This document shows positions 24,170 through 34,085 of a stretch of DNA of 64,000 bases, piece after piece (the first letter of the stretch is position 1; the number at the start of each line of letters is the position of its first letter). Under the pieces are notes generated by a model. The model worked only from the letters and a program-made list of their open reading frames with translations, did not search any database and had not been told where the DNA came from. The DNA comes from Mangrovihabitans endophyticus (GTDB taxonomy: Bacteria > Actinomycetota > Actinomycetes > Mycobacteriales > Micromonosporaceae): positions 545,720-609,719 of the forward strand of contig NZ_BMMX01000001.1 in the NCBI RefSeq assembly GCF_014646155.1. The letters run 5' to 3'. The translations under genes and the position numbers were made by a program.

Positions 24170-27100
24170 GTGACATCGAGTTGGTTCCGCCTCCGCGGGG
24201 AAGTCCACACCGGACCGGCGCGAGCGGCCCGCGGTCGGCGCCGGTGGCGCACCGCCGCGGTGGCCGCCGTGGTGGCCGCGGCGTCCGGGGGAGTGATCGC
24301 CTCGCCGGCGTTCGCCGCGCCCGCCGCGACGACGGATTACACGTCGTTTGTGGACCCGTTCGTGTCCACCTCCGGCGACGACGGCAACGACCTGCCCGGT
24401 GCCCAGGCGCCGAACGGCATCGTGAAGGTCAACCCGCTCACCATGCCGGGCCGCAACCACACCGGCTACGACTACCGTCAGTCCCACATCGCCGGGTTCA
24501 CGCAGACCAACCTCGACGGGGTCGGCGGGTCCGGCGGCGGCGGCGACATCCTCGTCGTGCCGACCCAGGTGGAGTACGCCGCCCGGCCGTCCACCGCCTC
24601 GTACGCCCACCCGTTCACCCACGACGACGAGACCGCCGCCCCCGGCTACTACCAGGTGTCGCTGGGCGAGATCTCGGGCCGCGACGGCGCGGTGCGCGGC
24701 GGTCCGGGTGCGATAAACGCCGAGGTGACCGCGACGACCCGTACGGCGGTGCACCGCTACGCCTTCCCGGACGGCGCGGCGCCCGAACTCGTCGTCGACC
24801 TGAACAACAACTTCACCAGCCGGACCGGCTCGTCGGTCGAGGTGACGCGTCTCGACAGCGGCCGGGTCGCGCTGTCCGGCGACATCAGCGGCACCTTCAA
24901 CGGCGCGTCGTACGCGCTGCACTATTACGCCGAAACCGAGCAGCCGGTCGTGTCGGTCGCGACGTGGGGATCGGGCGAGTTCGGCGACGCGGCGTCCCGG
25001 CGCGGCACCGACACCGGCGCGGTGCTGACGTTCGCGCCCGCGGACGCGGGCGAGATCGGGCTGCGGATCACGGTGTCGCCGATCACCGCGGACCAGGCGC
25101 GCGTCGACCAGCGCGCCGAGGTGGGCGGCCTCTCCTTCGACGACGTGCGCGCCCAGACCAGGGGCGTGTGGAACGCACGACTCGGCCGGGTGGACGTCTC
25201 GGCCTCGGTGCGGGCCGACCCGGACGGCACGCTGCGCCGCCTCTTCTACACCCACCTGTACCGCATGTTCGCGCTTCCGATGAACGCCACGAGCACCTCC
25301 GGCACCTATCGCGGGGTGGACGGCGTGGTGCACAAGGTCGACGAGTTCACCTACTACGACGGATGGTCGTCCTGGGACGACTTCCGGAAGTACTCGGTGT
25401 TCGCGTACGTCGATCCCGAGATGTACCGCGACATGATCCAGTCGCTGGTCTACCTGTTCGCCGACGTGCAGAGCACCGGCAAGGGCATCGGCGGGCTCAC
25501 CCACTCCGTACCGACGGTGCGCTGGGAGCGTTCGGCGGTCATCATCGCCGACGCGCTCTCCAAGGGCTTCACCGGCTTCGACCGCCTCGCCCAGGCGTAC
25601 CCGGCGCTCAAGGACTACGTCGGCTACTACAACGGCAACCAGCTCCGCCAGGGGTACGTCGAGAACCGCCCCGGCGACACGGTGCAGCGCGGATACGACC
25701 AGTGGGCGCTGGCGATCATCGCCGACGCGCTCGGCCGGGCCGACGACGCGAAGAAACTGCGCGAGCAGGCCGCCTTCCCGATGGCGAACCTCTACAAGCC
25801 CGGCGCGTGGACGGCGGCCGACGGCACCGAGGCCGGGCTGCTCACCCCGCGCGACGCGGACGGCGCCTGGGACGACGTCGACCACGCCCGCTTCGAGGCG
25901 GCGAACCTCTACCAGGGCACGCTCTGGCAGTACAACTGGTACCCGGCCTATGACATGGACGGCGTGGTCGCGGCCATGGGCGGCCGGGACGCGGCGCGGC
26001 GTGCGGTCACCCACTTCATGGGCGAGGACGACCCCGGCAACGGTCTCGCCATGCTGCACTCCAACGCGAACGAGATCGACCTTCAGGCGCCCTATCTGTT
26101 CAACTACGTGGGGGTGCCGAGCCTGACCCAGAAATGGGTGCGCACGATCTATACCAAGGAGAGCTGGAACCGCTACATCGCCACGGGCAGCACCGACGAA
26201 TATCCCAGCGGCGGCGGCGAACTGCACCCGCCGCTCAAGACCGCGGTCTACCGTCTCGACCCGCGCGGCTTCCTGCCGACGATGGACAACGACGCGGGCA
26301 CCATGTCGACGATGTTCGTCGCCGCCGCCATCGGCCTGTTCCCGGTGACCGCCGGCTCTTCGCAGTATCAGATCGGCTCGCCGTTCTTCGACCGTACGAC
26401 GATCTCGTACGACGACGGACACCGGTTCTCCGTGTCGGCGGGCGGCGTCTCCGGCGACTCGTATTACGTCCAGTCCGCCGCGCTGAACGGCCATGCCTTC
26501 GGTAACACCTGGCTCGACTACCGCACGCTCATCGGCGGCGGCGCGCTGAACCTGCGGATGGGTGCGCAACCGTCCGGCTGGGGCGCGCACGGCACGCCGG
26601 CCTACTCGATGAGCACCGCCGGCGACGGCGACGGCGGCAGCACGCACGGCTCCACCGTGCACGCGTCGTCCACGACCATCGCCGCTCGCGCCGACGGCAC
26701 CGTGGACGGCACGATCGATCTCTCGCTGCGCGGCGGCGCCAGGTTCGCCGGCCGGCGCGGCACGGACCTGGTCGCGACCGGCGCGGCCACGGTGACCGGC
26801 CTGCCGGACGGCGTCTCGGCCAAGGTGGTGGTCGCCGACGCCAGGAAGGTCCGCGTGGTGCTGTCCGGCTCGACCACGGTGGGCGCCCGTTTTTTCATCA
26901 CCTTCGCCGACTCCGCGTTCGCCGGTCACGTGCCGGCCTCGCGGGTGACCGGCGACGGCCTGTCGTCACGCACCGCGCTGTCGATCTCGGTCGCCGAGGC
27001 GGCGCGGGCGGCGCTGCGGACGCTTGTCGACGAGGGCGTGCTGGTGCGTCAGGGCAACTATTCCTACGCCTCGTACCACGCGTTCCGGGCAGCGCTGGAA

Positions 27101-30100
27101 CGCGCCCAGACGGCACTCGCGGACGACGCGTCGACCACCGCCACGCTGCGCACCGCGACCGAGTCGCTGAACGGCGCGATCGACGCGCTCACCCTCGACA
27201 AGGGCGGCTACCGCGTGCTGGAGGCGGAGCAGTCCGACGAGTGGTCGGGCGGCGACCTGAAGAACGAGGCGTACAACTCCAACGGCAACCTCGGCGGCGT
27301 CCGCGACGGGTCGTGGATCCGGTACCGGAACCTCGACTTCGCTGGCGTCGGGCCGAAGGCGCTGACCATCCGGTACGCGAGCAGCTATGCGCCCAGCGGC
27401 ACGCCAAGCTCTGTGGAGGTGCGTGCCGGGACGCAGGACGGCCCGGTTGTCGGCCGGGCGGAGCTGCCCGGCACCGGAAGCTGGGGCGCCTACGTCACCA
27501 CCCAGGCGGAGATCACCGACCCCGGGACGCTCCTGCAGGCCCGCGACGTGACGCTCGTCTTCCACGCCCCGGCGGAACAGGACTGGGTGTCCAACTTCGA
27601 CTGGTTCCAGTTCCGCGCGACCGCGCCCGGGGAAGACCCCGGAAACCCGGACGCCACGCTCGATCCGCTCACCGCGCCGAACGCCGCCCAGACCGGCGAC
27701 GGCCGGCTGCCGCTGAACACCTCGCGCGGGCTGTTCGAGAACGTGACCGACGGCGCGTGGGCGCGGTGGACCGGCGTCGACCTCGGCGACGGCGTGGCAA
27801 GCGTCGCCGTGTCGTACGACAAGCCCCGCTCGCGCGCGGCGTCGGACTCGCACATCGAACTGCACCTCGGCGCGGCCGATGACGAGCGCATGGTCGACGT
27901 TCCCCTGCCCTACACCGGCGACGGCTGGGGCACCCAGGGCACGGCCACGGCCGGGGTCCCCGCGTCGGTGTTCGCGGGCGTACGGGACGTGGTCGCGGTG
28001 TTCCGCTCCACCACCCACAGCGACGCGCAGCCGTACGTTGCGAACGTCACGTCGGTGACGTTCGCCAAGGCCCCCACGGGTGAGGACCCGCCGGGCGACG
28101 GCCCCGCGGACACGTCGGCGCTGACCGCCGCGATCACCGCGGCGCAGGCATTCGCCGACGACGAGGCCCGCTACGGCAGCATCGACTTCGGGGTGTTCGA
28201 GCGGGAACTCGCCGCGGCGCGCGCGGTCGCCGACCGGGGCACCGCCACCCAGTCCGAGGTGGACGCCCGGGCGCGAGCCCTGCGGCTGGCGTTCGGGCAG
28301 CTCGTACCGCGGGCCCGCCGGGCGCTGGAGAACACCGTCGGGCGGGCCGGCTCCGTGCAGACACGTCGCTACACCGAGACCTCGTGGGCCGCGTTGACCG
28401 CCGCGCTCGACGCGGCCAAGGCCGCGCTCGCCGACGGGGACGCGACCGACGCGACGCTGAACGACGCGGACGCGGCTCTCACGAGCGCGCTGTCCGGGCT
28501 GACGGTCAAGCCGAACGAGGCCCCGGCGGTGCCCGCGGCCGTCTCCATCGAGCCCGCCGCGGGCAGCGTCACGGTGCGCTGGTCACCTCCCGAGGATGAC
28601 GGCGGCTCGCCCGTGACGGGCTTCCGAGTCGCCCTCGACGACCGGCACGAACTGGTCGTCCGCGATGCCGGGCAGACGTCGGCGGTGTTCACCAGGCTCC
28701 GGCGCGGCACGGTGGTGCGGGCCCGGGTGCGCGCGGTGAACAAGGTCGGGCCCTCCACCTGGTCCACGTTCACCGAACCGGTCACCGTCGGCGCCCCGGA
28801 CAGCCGAGCCGGGCGCGCCGCGCCGGTCGCGGCGCCGCGTACCACGGCGGCCACACCCGGACCGTTCCCCTCGGAGGTCCTGTCGGCACGGTACGACTCG
28901 GACTCGTGGCCGGCCACGCCGGACGGCAGCCCGTACTTCGTGCACCTGCTGCGCGGCTTCCCACAGCTCGGCACCGACGTGCGCGGCGCGAACGAGAAGG
29001 TCGCGGACCTCGACTCCGTGTCGGCGTACAACGACACGAAGGCCCTGGAGATCAACGGCTCGGCGTCGAGCGCTCAGGTCAAGCGTGCCGAGAACGACGC
29101 GGACCACGGCGCGGACACCACGATGGCGGACGGGCTCGGCTCGCGGCTGGGCGACCTTTACCTTCAGGCGCGCGGCGACGGCAAGCTGCCGAAGACCGAC
29201 GCGCTTCTCGGCCGCATCACCTCCGGGCTCGACGGCACCGGGGCGGCCAAGAACACGTACGCCTACCAGCGCCCGTACGTCCGCATGGGACTGGTCGGCG
29301 AGGGCGGGCTGGTCCGCGACTCGAGCAACGGCTCGTACGGCGGGCTCGCCGGCGACGGCTCGTTCCCCAGCGGCCACACGTACGGCGGCTACACGGCGGG
29401 CACGTACCTCGCCACGCTGCTGCCGGAACTCGCACCGCAGATCCTCGCGCGGACCTCGGAGTACGGCGACAACCGGATCGTGCTCGGCTTCCACTACCCG
29501 CTCGACGTGATGGGATCCCGCATGACCGGGCAGGCCACGGTCGCGCACCGGTGGGCGGATCCGGCCTTCGAGGACCTGCTGATGCAGTCGCACGACGAGA
29601 TCGAGTCGGTACTGCTCGACGCCTGCCGCCAGGACGGTTTCGACACGCTGCCCGCCTGCGCGGGCGAGCCGTACCGCGGGCTCGACGCCGAGGGCGCCGA
29701 GTCGCTGTACACGCAGCGGCTGACGTACGGGTTCCCGCGGGTGGGGCGGCCGAGTGTCCCGGCGAACGTCCCCAACGAGGCCGGCGCGCTGCTGACCACC
29801 GCGTTCCCCGGGCTCACGAACGCGCAGCGGGTGCAGATCCTGGAGCAGACGGCGCTCGACTCCGGCTACCCGCTGGATCTGACCGCCGCGGGCGACCCGA
29901 GCTGGCAGCGCATCGACCTCGCGCGGGCGATGACCGCGCGGGTCGAGATCAACGACGACGGTACGGTCACGGTCACGAACTACCCGGACGAGACGAGGGC
30001 GAGCGTGGCGACCGCCTCGGCGCTGACCGTCGACCACGTGGCGGTCGACGGGTTCGACGCCGCCACGCGGACGTACATGGTCGACTGGCCCCGGAACCGG

Positions 30101-30325
30101 CGCCTGCCCACCGTCGCCGCGCAGCCGACCGAGAGCGGCGCGACGGTATCGGCCTCGACCGCGAGAGACGGCACCCGCGTGCTCACGGTGACCTCGGCAA
30201 ACGGCGAGATCACCGGTACGTACACGGTGGTCTTCTTCCGCACCGGTGGCGACCACGGCCCGGGCCGCCCCGGCCACCCGGGCCCGTCGAAGGAACCAGC
30301 GAAGCCGGGCGGTCACAGAAAATAG
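24170..30325 (+). CDS. Giant secreted GH92 alpha-mannosidase fused to a PAP2-type acid phosphatase
   Basis: 2051 residues from the GTG at 24170 (GGGGAG seven bases upstream); an ATG 11 codons earlier lacks such a site. Order: signal peptide (about 20-50); GH92 alpha-mannosidase (about 50-860; HSNANEIDLQAPYLFNYVG and MDNDAGTMSTMFVAAAIGLF are family sequences); FIVAR-like helices (about 945-1007); CBM6-like sandwich (about 1014-1150); a second sandwich (about 1163-1300); FIVAR-like helices (about 1313-1443); Fn3 (about 1450-1540); PAP2 phosphatase (about 1563-1817); C-terminal tail. The PAP2 signature is complete: Lys1694-x6-Arg1701-Pro, Pro-Ser1734-Gly-His1736, and Arg1769-x5-His1775-x3-Asp1779. 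One protein could thus remove both phosphate and mannose, as in phosphomannan; that pairing is inferred. Confidence 0.88.
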   Translation: MTSSWFRLRGEVHTGPARAARGRRRWRTAAVAAVVAAASGGVIASPAFAAPAATTDYTSFVDPFVSTSGDDGNDLPGAQAPNGIVKVNPLTMPGRNHTGYDYRQSHIAGFTQTNLDGVGGSGGGGDILVVPTQVEYAARPSTASYAHPFTHDDETAAPGYYQVSLGEISGRDGAVRGGPGAINAEVTATTRTAVHRYAFPDGAAPELVVDLNNNFTSRTGSSVEVTRLDSGRVALSGDISGTFNGASYALHYYAETEQPVVSVATWGSGEFGDAASRRGTDTGAVLTFAPADAGEIGLRITVSPITADQARVDQRAEVGGLSFDDVRAQTRGVWNARLGRVDVSASVRADPDGTLRRLFYTHLYRMFALPMNATSTSGTYRGVDGVVHKVDEFTYYDGWSSWDDFRKYSVFAYVDPEMYRDMIQSLVYLFADVQSTGKGIGGLTHSVPTVRWERSAVIIADALSKGFTGFDRLAQAYPALKDYVGYYNGNQLRQGYVENRPGDTVQRGYDQWALAIIADALGRADDAKKLREQAAFPMANLYKPGAWTAADGTEAGLLTPRDADGAWDDVDHARFEAANLYQGTLWQYNWYPAYDMDGVVAAMGGRDAARRAVTHFMGEDDPGNGLAMLHSNANEIDLQAPYLFNYVGVPSLTQKWVRTIYTKESWNRYIATGSTDEYPSGGGELHPPLKTAVYRLDPRGFLPTMDNDAGTMSTMFVAAAIGLFPVTAGSSQYQIGSPFFDRTTISYDDGHRFSVSAGGVSGDSYYVQSAALNGHAFGNTWLDYRTLIGGGALNLRMGAQPSGWGAHGTPAYSMSTAGDGDGGSTHGSTVHASSTTIAARADGTVDGTIDLSLRGGARFAGRRGTDLVATGAATVTGLPDGVSAKVVVADARKVRVVLSGSTTVGARFFITFADSAFAGHVPASRVTGDGLSSRTALSISVAEAARAALRTLVDEGVLVRQGNYSYASYHAFRAALERAQTALADDASTTATLRTATESLNGAIDALTLDKGGYRVLEAEQSDEWSGGDLKNEAYNSNGNLGGVRDGSWIRYRNLDFAGVGPKALTIRYASSYAPSGTPSSVEVRAGTQDGPVVGRAELPGTGSWGAYVTTQAEITDPGTLLQARDVTLVFHAPAEQDWVSNFDWFQFRATAPGEDPGNPDATLDPLTAPNAAQTGDGRLPLNTSRGLFENVTDGAWARWTGVDLGDGVASVAVSYDKPRSRAASDSHIELHLGAADDERMVDVPLPYTGDGWGTQGTATAGVPASVFAGVRDVVAVFRSTTHSDAQPYVANVTSVTFAKAPTGEDPPGDGPADTSALTAAITAAQAFADDEARYGSIDFGVFERELAAARAVADRGTATQSEVDARARALRLAFGQLVPRARRALENTVGRAGSVQTRRYTETSWAALTAALDAAKAALADGDATDATLNDADAALTSALSGLTVKPNEAPAVPAAVSIEPAAGSVTVRWSPPEDDGGSPVTGFRVALDDRHELVVRDAGQTSAVFTRLRRGTVVRARVRAVNKVGPSTWSTFTEPVTVGAPDSRAGRAAPVAAPRTTAATPGPFPSEVLSARYDSDSWPATPDGSPYFVHLLRGFPQLGTDVRGANEKVADLDSVSAYNDTKALEINGSASSAQVKRAENDADHGADTTMADGLGSRLGDLYLQARGDGKLPKTDALLGRITSGLDGTGAAKNTYAYQRPYVRMGLVGEGGLVRDSSNGSYGGLAGDGSFPSGHTYGGYTAGTYLATLLPELAPQILARTSEYGDNRIVLGFHYPLDVMGSRMTGQATVAHRWADPAFEDLLMQSHDEIESVLLDACRQDGFDTLPACAGEPYRGLDAEGAESLYTQRLTYGFPRVGRPSVPANVPNEAGALLTTAFPGLTNAQRVQILEQTALDSGYPLDLTAAGDPSWQRIDLARAMTARVEINDDGTVTVTNYPDETRASVATASALTVDHVAVDGFDAATRTYMVDWPRNRRLPTVAAQPTESGATVSASTARDGTRVLTVTSANGEITGTYTVVFFRTGGDHGPGRPGHPGPSKEPAKPGGHRK

Positions 30326-30534
30326 GGTCGGGCCGGGACCGTACGGCCGCTCGGCACGGGATGGCACGGTTCGATGGACGCGTTGCCGACGGCGACGTAC
30401 GGTCATCGAAGGGTGGCGATCGACTGCGGGGCATTGCCGCGCTCGATGTCAGGTTGACAGGGTTCACCCACCTGCCTTGGTGAAACGAGGATCGGGTCGT
30501 GCTGTAGTCGTCGCCGGAGAGGTGCGTAGGTATC

Positions 30535-32073
30535 TTGGCCGAGGACGATGCTGCCGGCCCGGTCGGTACGTCCGGGGGCGGGAGATCGCGTTACGTCATC
30601 TCCTTCACCGACCTCGTCTATGCCGGTCTCCTGGGCTACGGCTTACAAAAGTTGGATATGGTCATCGGGCGTCATTGGGCTGAGGCCGCATTGACTGGAA
30701 CCGCATTGCTGTATCTGATTTATGACTGGTACGGCGAACACAGTCTTGAAGTAAATGTGTCACTTGGTGCGGCCGCTATCCGCTTGGACTTCATCGCGCT
30801 CTTCATTTACTTTGGTCTGATCTATTTCTCTAGCGGAAGTTCCCAATACTTCGCCATCTTCATGGCACTGCGGGCGGCGCGGGGGATCGTGATTAATGTG
30901 ATCCTCATCCGGCGTTCCTCGTCGCATGCCGCACGGCTGCATTCATACAACGTATCATCCGGGCTGATGACCGTCCTTTTCGTGGCGATGTATGCCGTCG
31001 ACACGGTAGTAGGCTTTTCCCCGGTGGTGCGGCTGGCTGCGTCCTTCGCGTTGTGGCTGTTCGCCTATGCGGCTGCGCTCGCCTCTGAGCGCATATTTGC
31101 TGGCCGCATCGCCCGCCGCATCGCCGATTCAGTTCCAGAATCTGCAGGCGACCCTCGGCCGACGCCCGCGGGCGATGCCATCCACAATATTCGGGGTGGT
31201 CCGGCACGCAATGACCGCACGCCCGTGATGCGGCGCGCTTCCAGCACGGAAGGTATTCAGGAGGGAGGCTCTTCGATGGATGACAAGGTTGTCGAAACGG
31301 CCAAATTTTATGACGCATCTTCGCAGGTGTTCGTGCGCGACTTTTACGGCTCCGAGGCTGATCCGGCCATCGCCTTCGACGTCAGTGAAGTGTGGCGGCA
31401 TATGCGAGAGAATCTCCAGCCGAATTCGTCGATCCTAGAAATTGGATGCGGCACGGGACATTGGCTGGCCCTCATGGCGAGGCACCTTGGAATCCGGCCA
31501 GTCGGCCTAGACATATCCCAGAATATGCTGCGTATCGCGCGGCATGCAGGCAACACGGAACTGGTGACCGCGGAGGCGTCTGGCCTGCCCTTTCAAGAGG
31601 GTGCCTTCGACGGCGTGATCTCACCGTTCAACGCGCTTGATCATACTGTTCGATACGCGCGCGCATTCGGCGAGATTCGCCGCGTGCTGAAACCGGATGG
31701 CTTAGCGCTTTTAATGCTGGACAACCGTCAGCGTCCCATATCGCGGTACTGGCACGTGAAATCACCCCGTATAGTATCGCGCAAGAGCGATCCTCGGCAG
31801 ACCGAGACCTGGGTACACGCGGTGGACGGAGAGGACGTCGAGGTGTACAGCCACCTTTACACCTGCGCCGAGGTGCGCAATCTGCTGCGAGGATTTGAGA
31901 TCAAGATTCTCGGCCTCGGCTTGATAACCCCTCTAATACCGCGATCCTTGAGGTTGCGCCAGCCACGCATCGTCGAATCAATGCTTAAAGTGATCGGCCC
32001 ACTGGAACGCGTCCTGGCACCGCGCCTGCCACGTTTCAGTTCACAATTGTTAGTCATTGCACGAAAGCGTTGA
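30535..32073 (+). CDS. Membrane domain fused in frame to a SAM-dependent methyltransferase
   Basis: 512 residues from a TTG (GGAGAGG 12 bases upstream). Residues 20-200 carry five or six membrane helices of no recognised family. A polar linker follows, then a class I methyltransferase from residue 248 (motif I ILEIGCGTGHWLALMARHLG; later RVLKPDGLALLMLDN). The DNA is markedly less GC-rich than the flanks (50% in 30721-30780, against 72% in 29161-29220). It uses four TTA codons (at 30643, 31702, 31711, 32050), suggesting transfer and bldA-type control. A second, stronger start inside the gene could make a soluble methyltransferase. Its TGA overlaps the TTG of the next gene. Confidence 0.75.
   Translation: MAEDDAAGPVGTSGGGRSRYVISFTDLVYAGLLGYGLQKLDMVIGRHWAEAALTGTALLYLIYDWYGEHSLEVNVSLGAAAIRLDFIALFIYFGLIYFSSGSSQYFAIFMALRAARGIVINVILIRRSSSHAARLHSYNVSSGLMTVLFVAMYAVDTVVGFSPVVRLAASFALWLFAYAAALASERIFAGRIARRIADSVPESAGDPRPTPAGDAIHNIRGGPARNDRTPVMRRASSTEGIQEGGSSMDDKVVETAKFYDASSQVFVRDFYGSEADPAIAFDVSEVWRHMRENLQPNSSILEIGCGTGHWLALMARHLGIRPVGLDISQNMLRIARHAGNTELVTAEASGLPFQEGAFDGVISPFNALDHTVRYARAFGEIRRVLKPDGLALLMLDNRQRPISRYWHVKSPRIVSRKSDPRQTETWVHAVDGEDVEVYSHLYTCAEVRNLLRGFEIKILGLGLITPLIPRSLRLRQPRIVESMLKVIGPLERVLAPRLPRFSSQLLVIARKR
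31260..31278 (+). promoter_or_regulatory. Strong internal ribosome binding site and start within the fused methyltransferase gene
   Basis: GGAGGGAGG (31260-31268) stands seven bases before an in-frame ATG (31276-31278) at codon 248, exactly where the methyltransferase domain begins. Starting here would give a free 265-residue enzyme in addition to the membrane-tethered form. It may also be the original start of a separate gene that became fused to the membrane domain. Confidence 0.6.
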
Positions 32074-32921
32074 GAGTCGTGTCCCTCATCGACTCGATCT
32101 GGTCGACAGCAGAAGGTCTGTTGTCTGACGAGGAATCGCAGGAACTGGTCATCACCGGCGCCTGGCGAACCGTCCTGTGGCTACGCCCATCAAGGCGAGA
32201 GATTACTTTCAAGGCCGAATACCTAGTAATCACCATTGAATACCAGGGCTGCTCGTTCGTAGCGCAGGATATCCTGGACAAGGATCTGCAGTGGCTGGTT
32301 GGGAAGCACTACTCGGTTGCACGGCAGGCGTCCCTCCCCGTGCGAATTGCAGTTGCCGATGCATTATGCGCGCACCCCTCTCGGTCAATCACCCCCGATG
32401 CCGAGGAGTTGCTTGACGGCAGTCCCGAAGAGAAGGCTTTGTGGCGTGCACGTATCGTCGCGAGGGAAACCGCTGCCGCGCTGAGATCCGCACAGCCGAT
32501 CAGCAATCGCGACGACGGATCGGTGGCCCTCGTCGGCGTGTCCGCGCTTATCGCAGATGAGCTTCTTCACCTCAGCCGACGGGTTGAGGCTTTTGACCTG
32601 TACCGGCCTCTTGTGAATTCGCGCCTGCGCAATGGAATTCTGATACGTCATGGATCAAAGCTGCTGGAGTCTCTCCACACGTTTAGCGCTGTCGTGGTGA
32701 CGGGCATGGCTTTGTCGACCAATACGTTGCAGCAAATACTCATCAATGCTGGAGCCGCGCGGGTACCGGTCGTTGTCTATGCACAGACCGGAGCGAATAT
32801 TGCACCGTGGTACGTGCGCTGGGGTGCACAAACTGTGATCGCTGAACCTCTGCCGTTTTACAACTTTCAGGGGCTCTCTTCTATCAGGATTTATCGACGT
32901 GCCGGGCCGCCCACCCGGTGA
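32070..32921 (+). CDS. DUF4213/DUF364-like protein (putative metal-chelate Rossmannoid fold)
   Basis: 283 residues from a TTG that overlaps the methyltransferase stop (TTGA). The N-terminal half contains VGKHYSVARQASLPVRIAVA, resembling the DUF4213 region. The C-terminal half reads VALVGVSALIADELLHLSRR, then FSAVVVTGMALSTNTLQQIL and VPVVVYAQTGANIAPWYVRW, the pattern of DUF364 proteins annotated as putative heavy-metal chelation domains. The match is by pattern and needs profile confirmation. It carries a TTA codon (32364) and shares the lower GC of the islet. The 3' end overlaps the convergent hydrolase gene by 38 bp. Confidence 0.6.
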   Translation: MRVVSLIDSIWSTAEGLLSDEESQELVITGAWRTVLWLRPSRREITFKAEYLVITIEYQGCSFVAQDILDKDLQWLVGKHYSVARQASLPVRIAVADALCAHPSRSITPDAEELLDGSPEEKALWRARIVARETAAALRSAQPISNRDDGSVALVGVSALIADELLHLSRRVEAFDLYRPLVNSRLRNGILIRHGSKLLESLHTFSAVVVTGMALSTNTLQQILINAGAARVPVVVYAQTGANIAPWYVRWGAQTVIAEPLPFYNFQGLSSIRIYRRAGPPTR

Positions 32922-33807
32922 CGAGAGCTACTAATTCCTCTTCATGGTTGAGATACTGATGGTCAGCGCCCGCCACAACCGCCGTCGTGACGTCGGCCTT
33001 CTCGCCCAGCAGGGATCTGCATGCCGCGGCCGCCTCCGCTGACGGCAAGCCCGCGGTTGCGATGTCGTGCTCGCCATAGAGGAGCAATGTCGGAATATTG
33101 ACCGAGGCTGCCAAGCCGCTCGACGACTCGGGCCGGCGAAGTCGAAAGATATTCAAGTCACTCTGCGTGCCGAACATGTCGCGGTACATTTCCGCCGAGA
33201 TGGGACTGCTGTACATCCAGTCGGGCACAAATTCCTCACCGTTTCCCGCCGCGATGAGTGACGATGCTAGCTCTAACGCCTCGTCATAACGTTCACCCAA
33301 TGCCGCTTCCTGCATTTCAATATCGTCCGACGGCGACATCAGAATGAGGCCGTCTATCCGCGCGTTCTGGCGTTTTGCAGCATAGTATGCGACCTTCAGC
33401 GCACCGTGGCTGTGTCCCGAGAGGATGATTCTTTTCGCGCCGATCTGAGTATGGCAATAGTCGATCCAGCCATCCAGATCTGGCAGGCAGTTGCTGAATA
33501 TCTCATAAGAACCGCCGTTGCGCTTCCATGTATACGATCCGTCTGACCAATGACGGTGGTAGTGGGTATAGTCTTGTGCGCGGGTGTTCACCGCAACCAT
33601 CGTCATTCCAGTCTCCGATACGCGGCTAAGCATTTCATCGACGAAGGCCGGCATGTGAAAGTTTTCAAACATCCCATGAACATGGACCAGAGTCGTTGGT
33701 GCCGTCTTGACATCAAGCGCCTCGACGACAAATCCTTCGAGCTCAATATCATCGGTGGTGCGTGCGCGGGCCAGATAGCCGTTAGGGGAGCGGTTTGCTG
33801 GGATCAT
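32884..33807 (-). CDS. Alpha/beta hydrolase
   Basis: 307 residues from the ATG at 33805-33807. The nucleophile elbow is SGHSHG with Ser133, the acid probably Asp in LLLYGEHDIATA, and the base His in GADHQYLNHEEE; the oxyanion-loop region reads VHVHGMFENFHMPAF. The size and the HGM...N loop resemble DUF1749-like or dienelactone-type hydrolases, substrate unknown. It shares the lower GC of the islet and converges on the DUF364-like gene. An in-frame upstream extension to 33927 is possible but lacks a ribosome site. Confidence 0.82.
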   Translation of the reverse strand: MIPANRSPNGYLARARTTDDIELEGFVVEALDVKTAPTTLVHVHGMFENFHMPAFVDEMLSRVSETGMTMVAVNTRAQDYTHYHRHWSDGSYTWKRNGGSYEIFSNCLPDLDGWIDYCHTQIGAKRIILSGHSHGALKVAYYAAKRQNARIDGLILMSPSDDIEMQEAALGERYDEALELASSLIAAGNGEEFVPDWMYSSPISAEMYRDMFGTQSDLNIFRLRRPESSSGLAASVNIPTLLLYGEHDIATAGLPSAEAAAACRSLLGEKADVTTAVVAGADHQYLNHEEELVALVTGWAARHVDKS

Positions 33808-34085
33808 CGTCGTTCCTCGCAATCGCCGGTTTGCGTCAAGGTACCATGTGGCGCTTGCATTGTTGCAAATCGCGCGGCACGGTGGTGATGGCGTAGGCAG
33901 TGCTGATCTCTGAGGCCACATCGACATCTGGACCCGGGCTCGGATGGAAATGATGCTCAGAGGTCTGCCGAAGGTGCGTTACGGCCAACGTCATGGCGTG
34001 CAGCCTGACTCATTTTATAGTCCGCAGGCGCAATGGCGTCCGCGTGCCGCCGAAACCGTGTCGGACCGGACGGGACGAGTCGCCC

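Noticed and set aside
24083..26929. A 948-codon open frame on the minus strand opposite the GH92 domain
   Set aside because: Typical high-GC antisense shadow, with Arg/Gly/Val-rich low-information sequence. The plus strand is a recognisable GH92 enzyme.
34000..34060. Possible tRNA or attachment-site relic at the right edge of the low-GC islet (a GACT/AGTC stem followed by CCGCAGG)
   Set aside because: No cloverleaf can be completed: the T-arm lacks the TTCRA loop and its stem does not pair. No integrase gene or matching repeat was found at the left edge.
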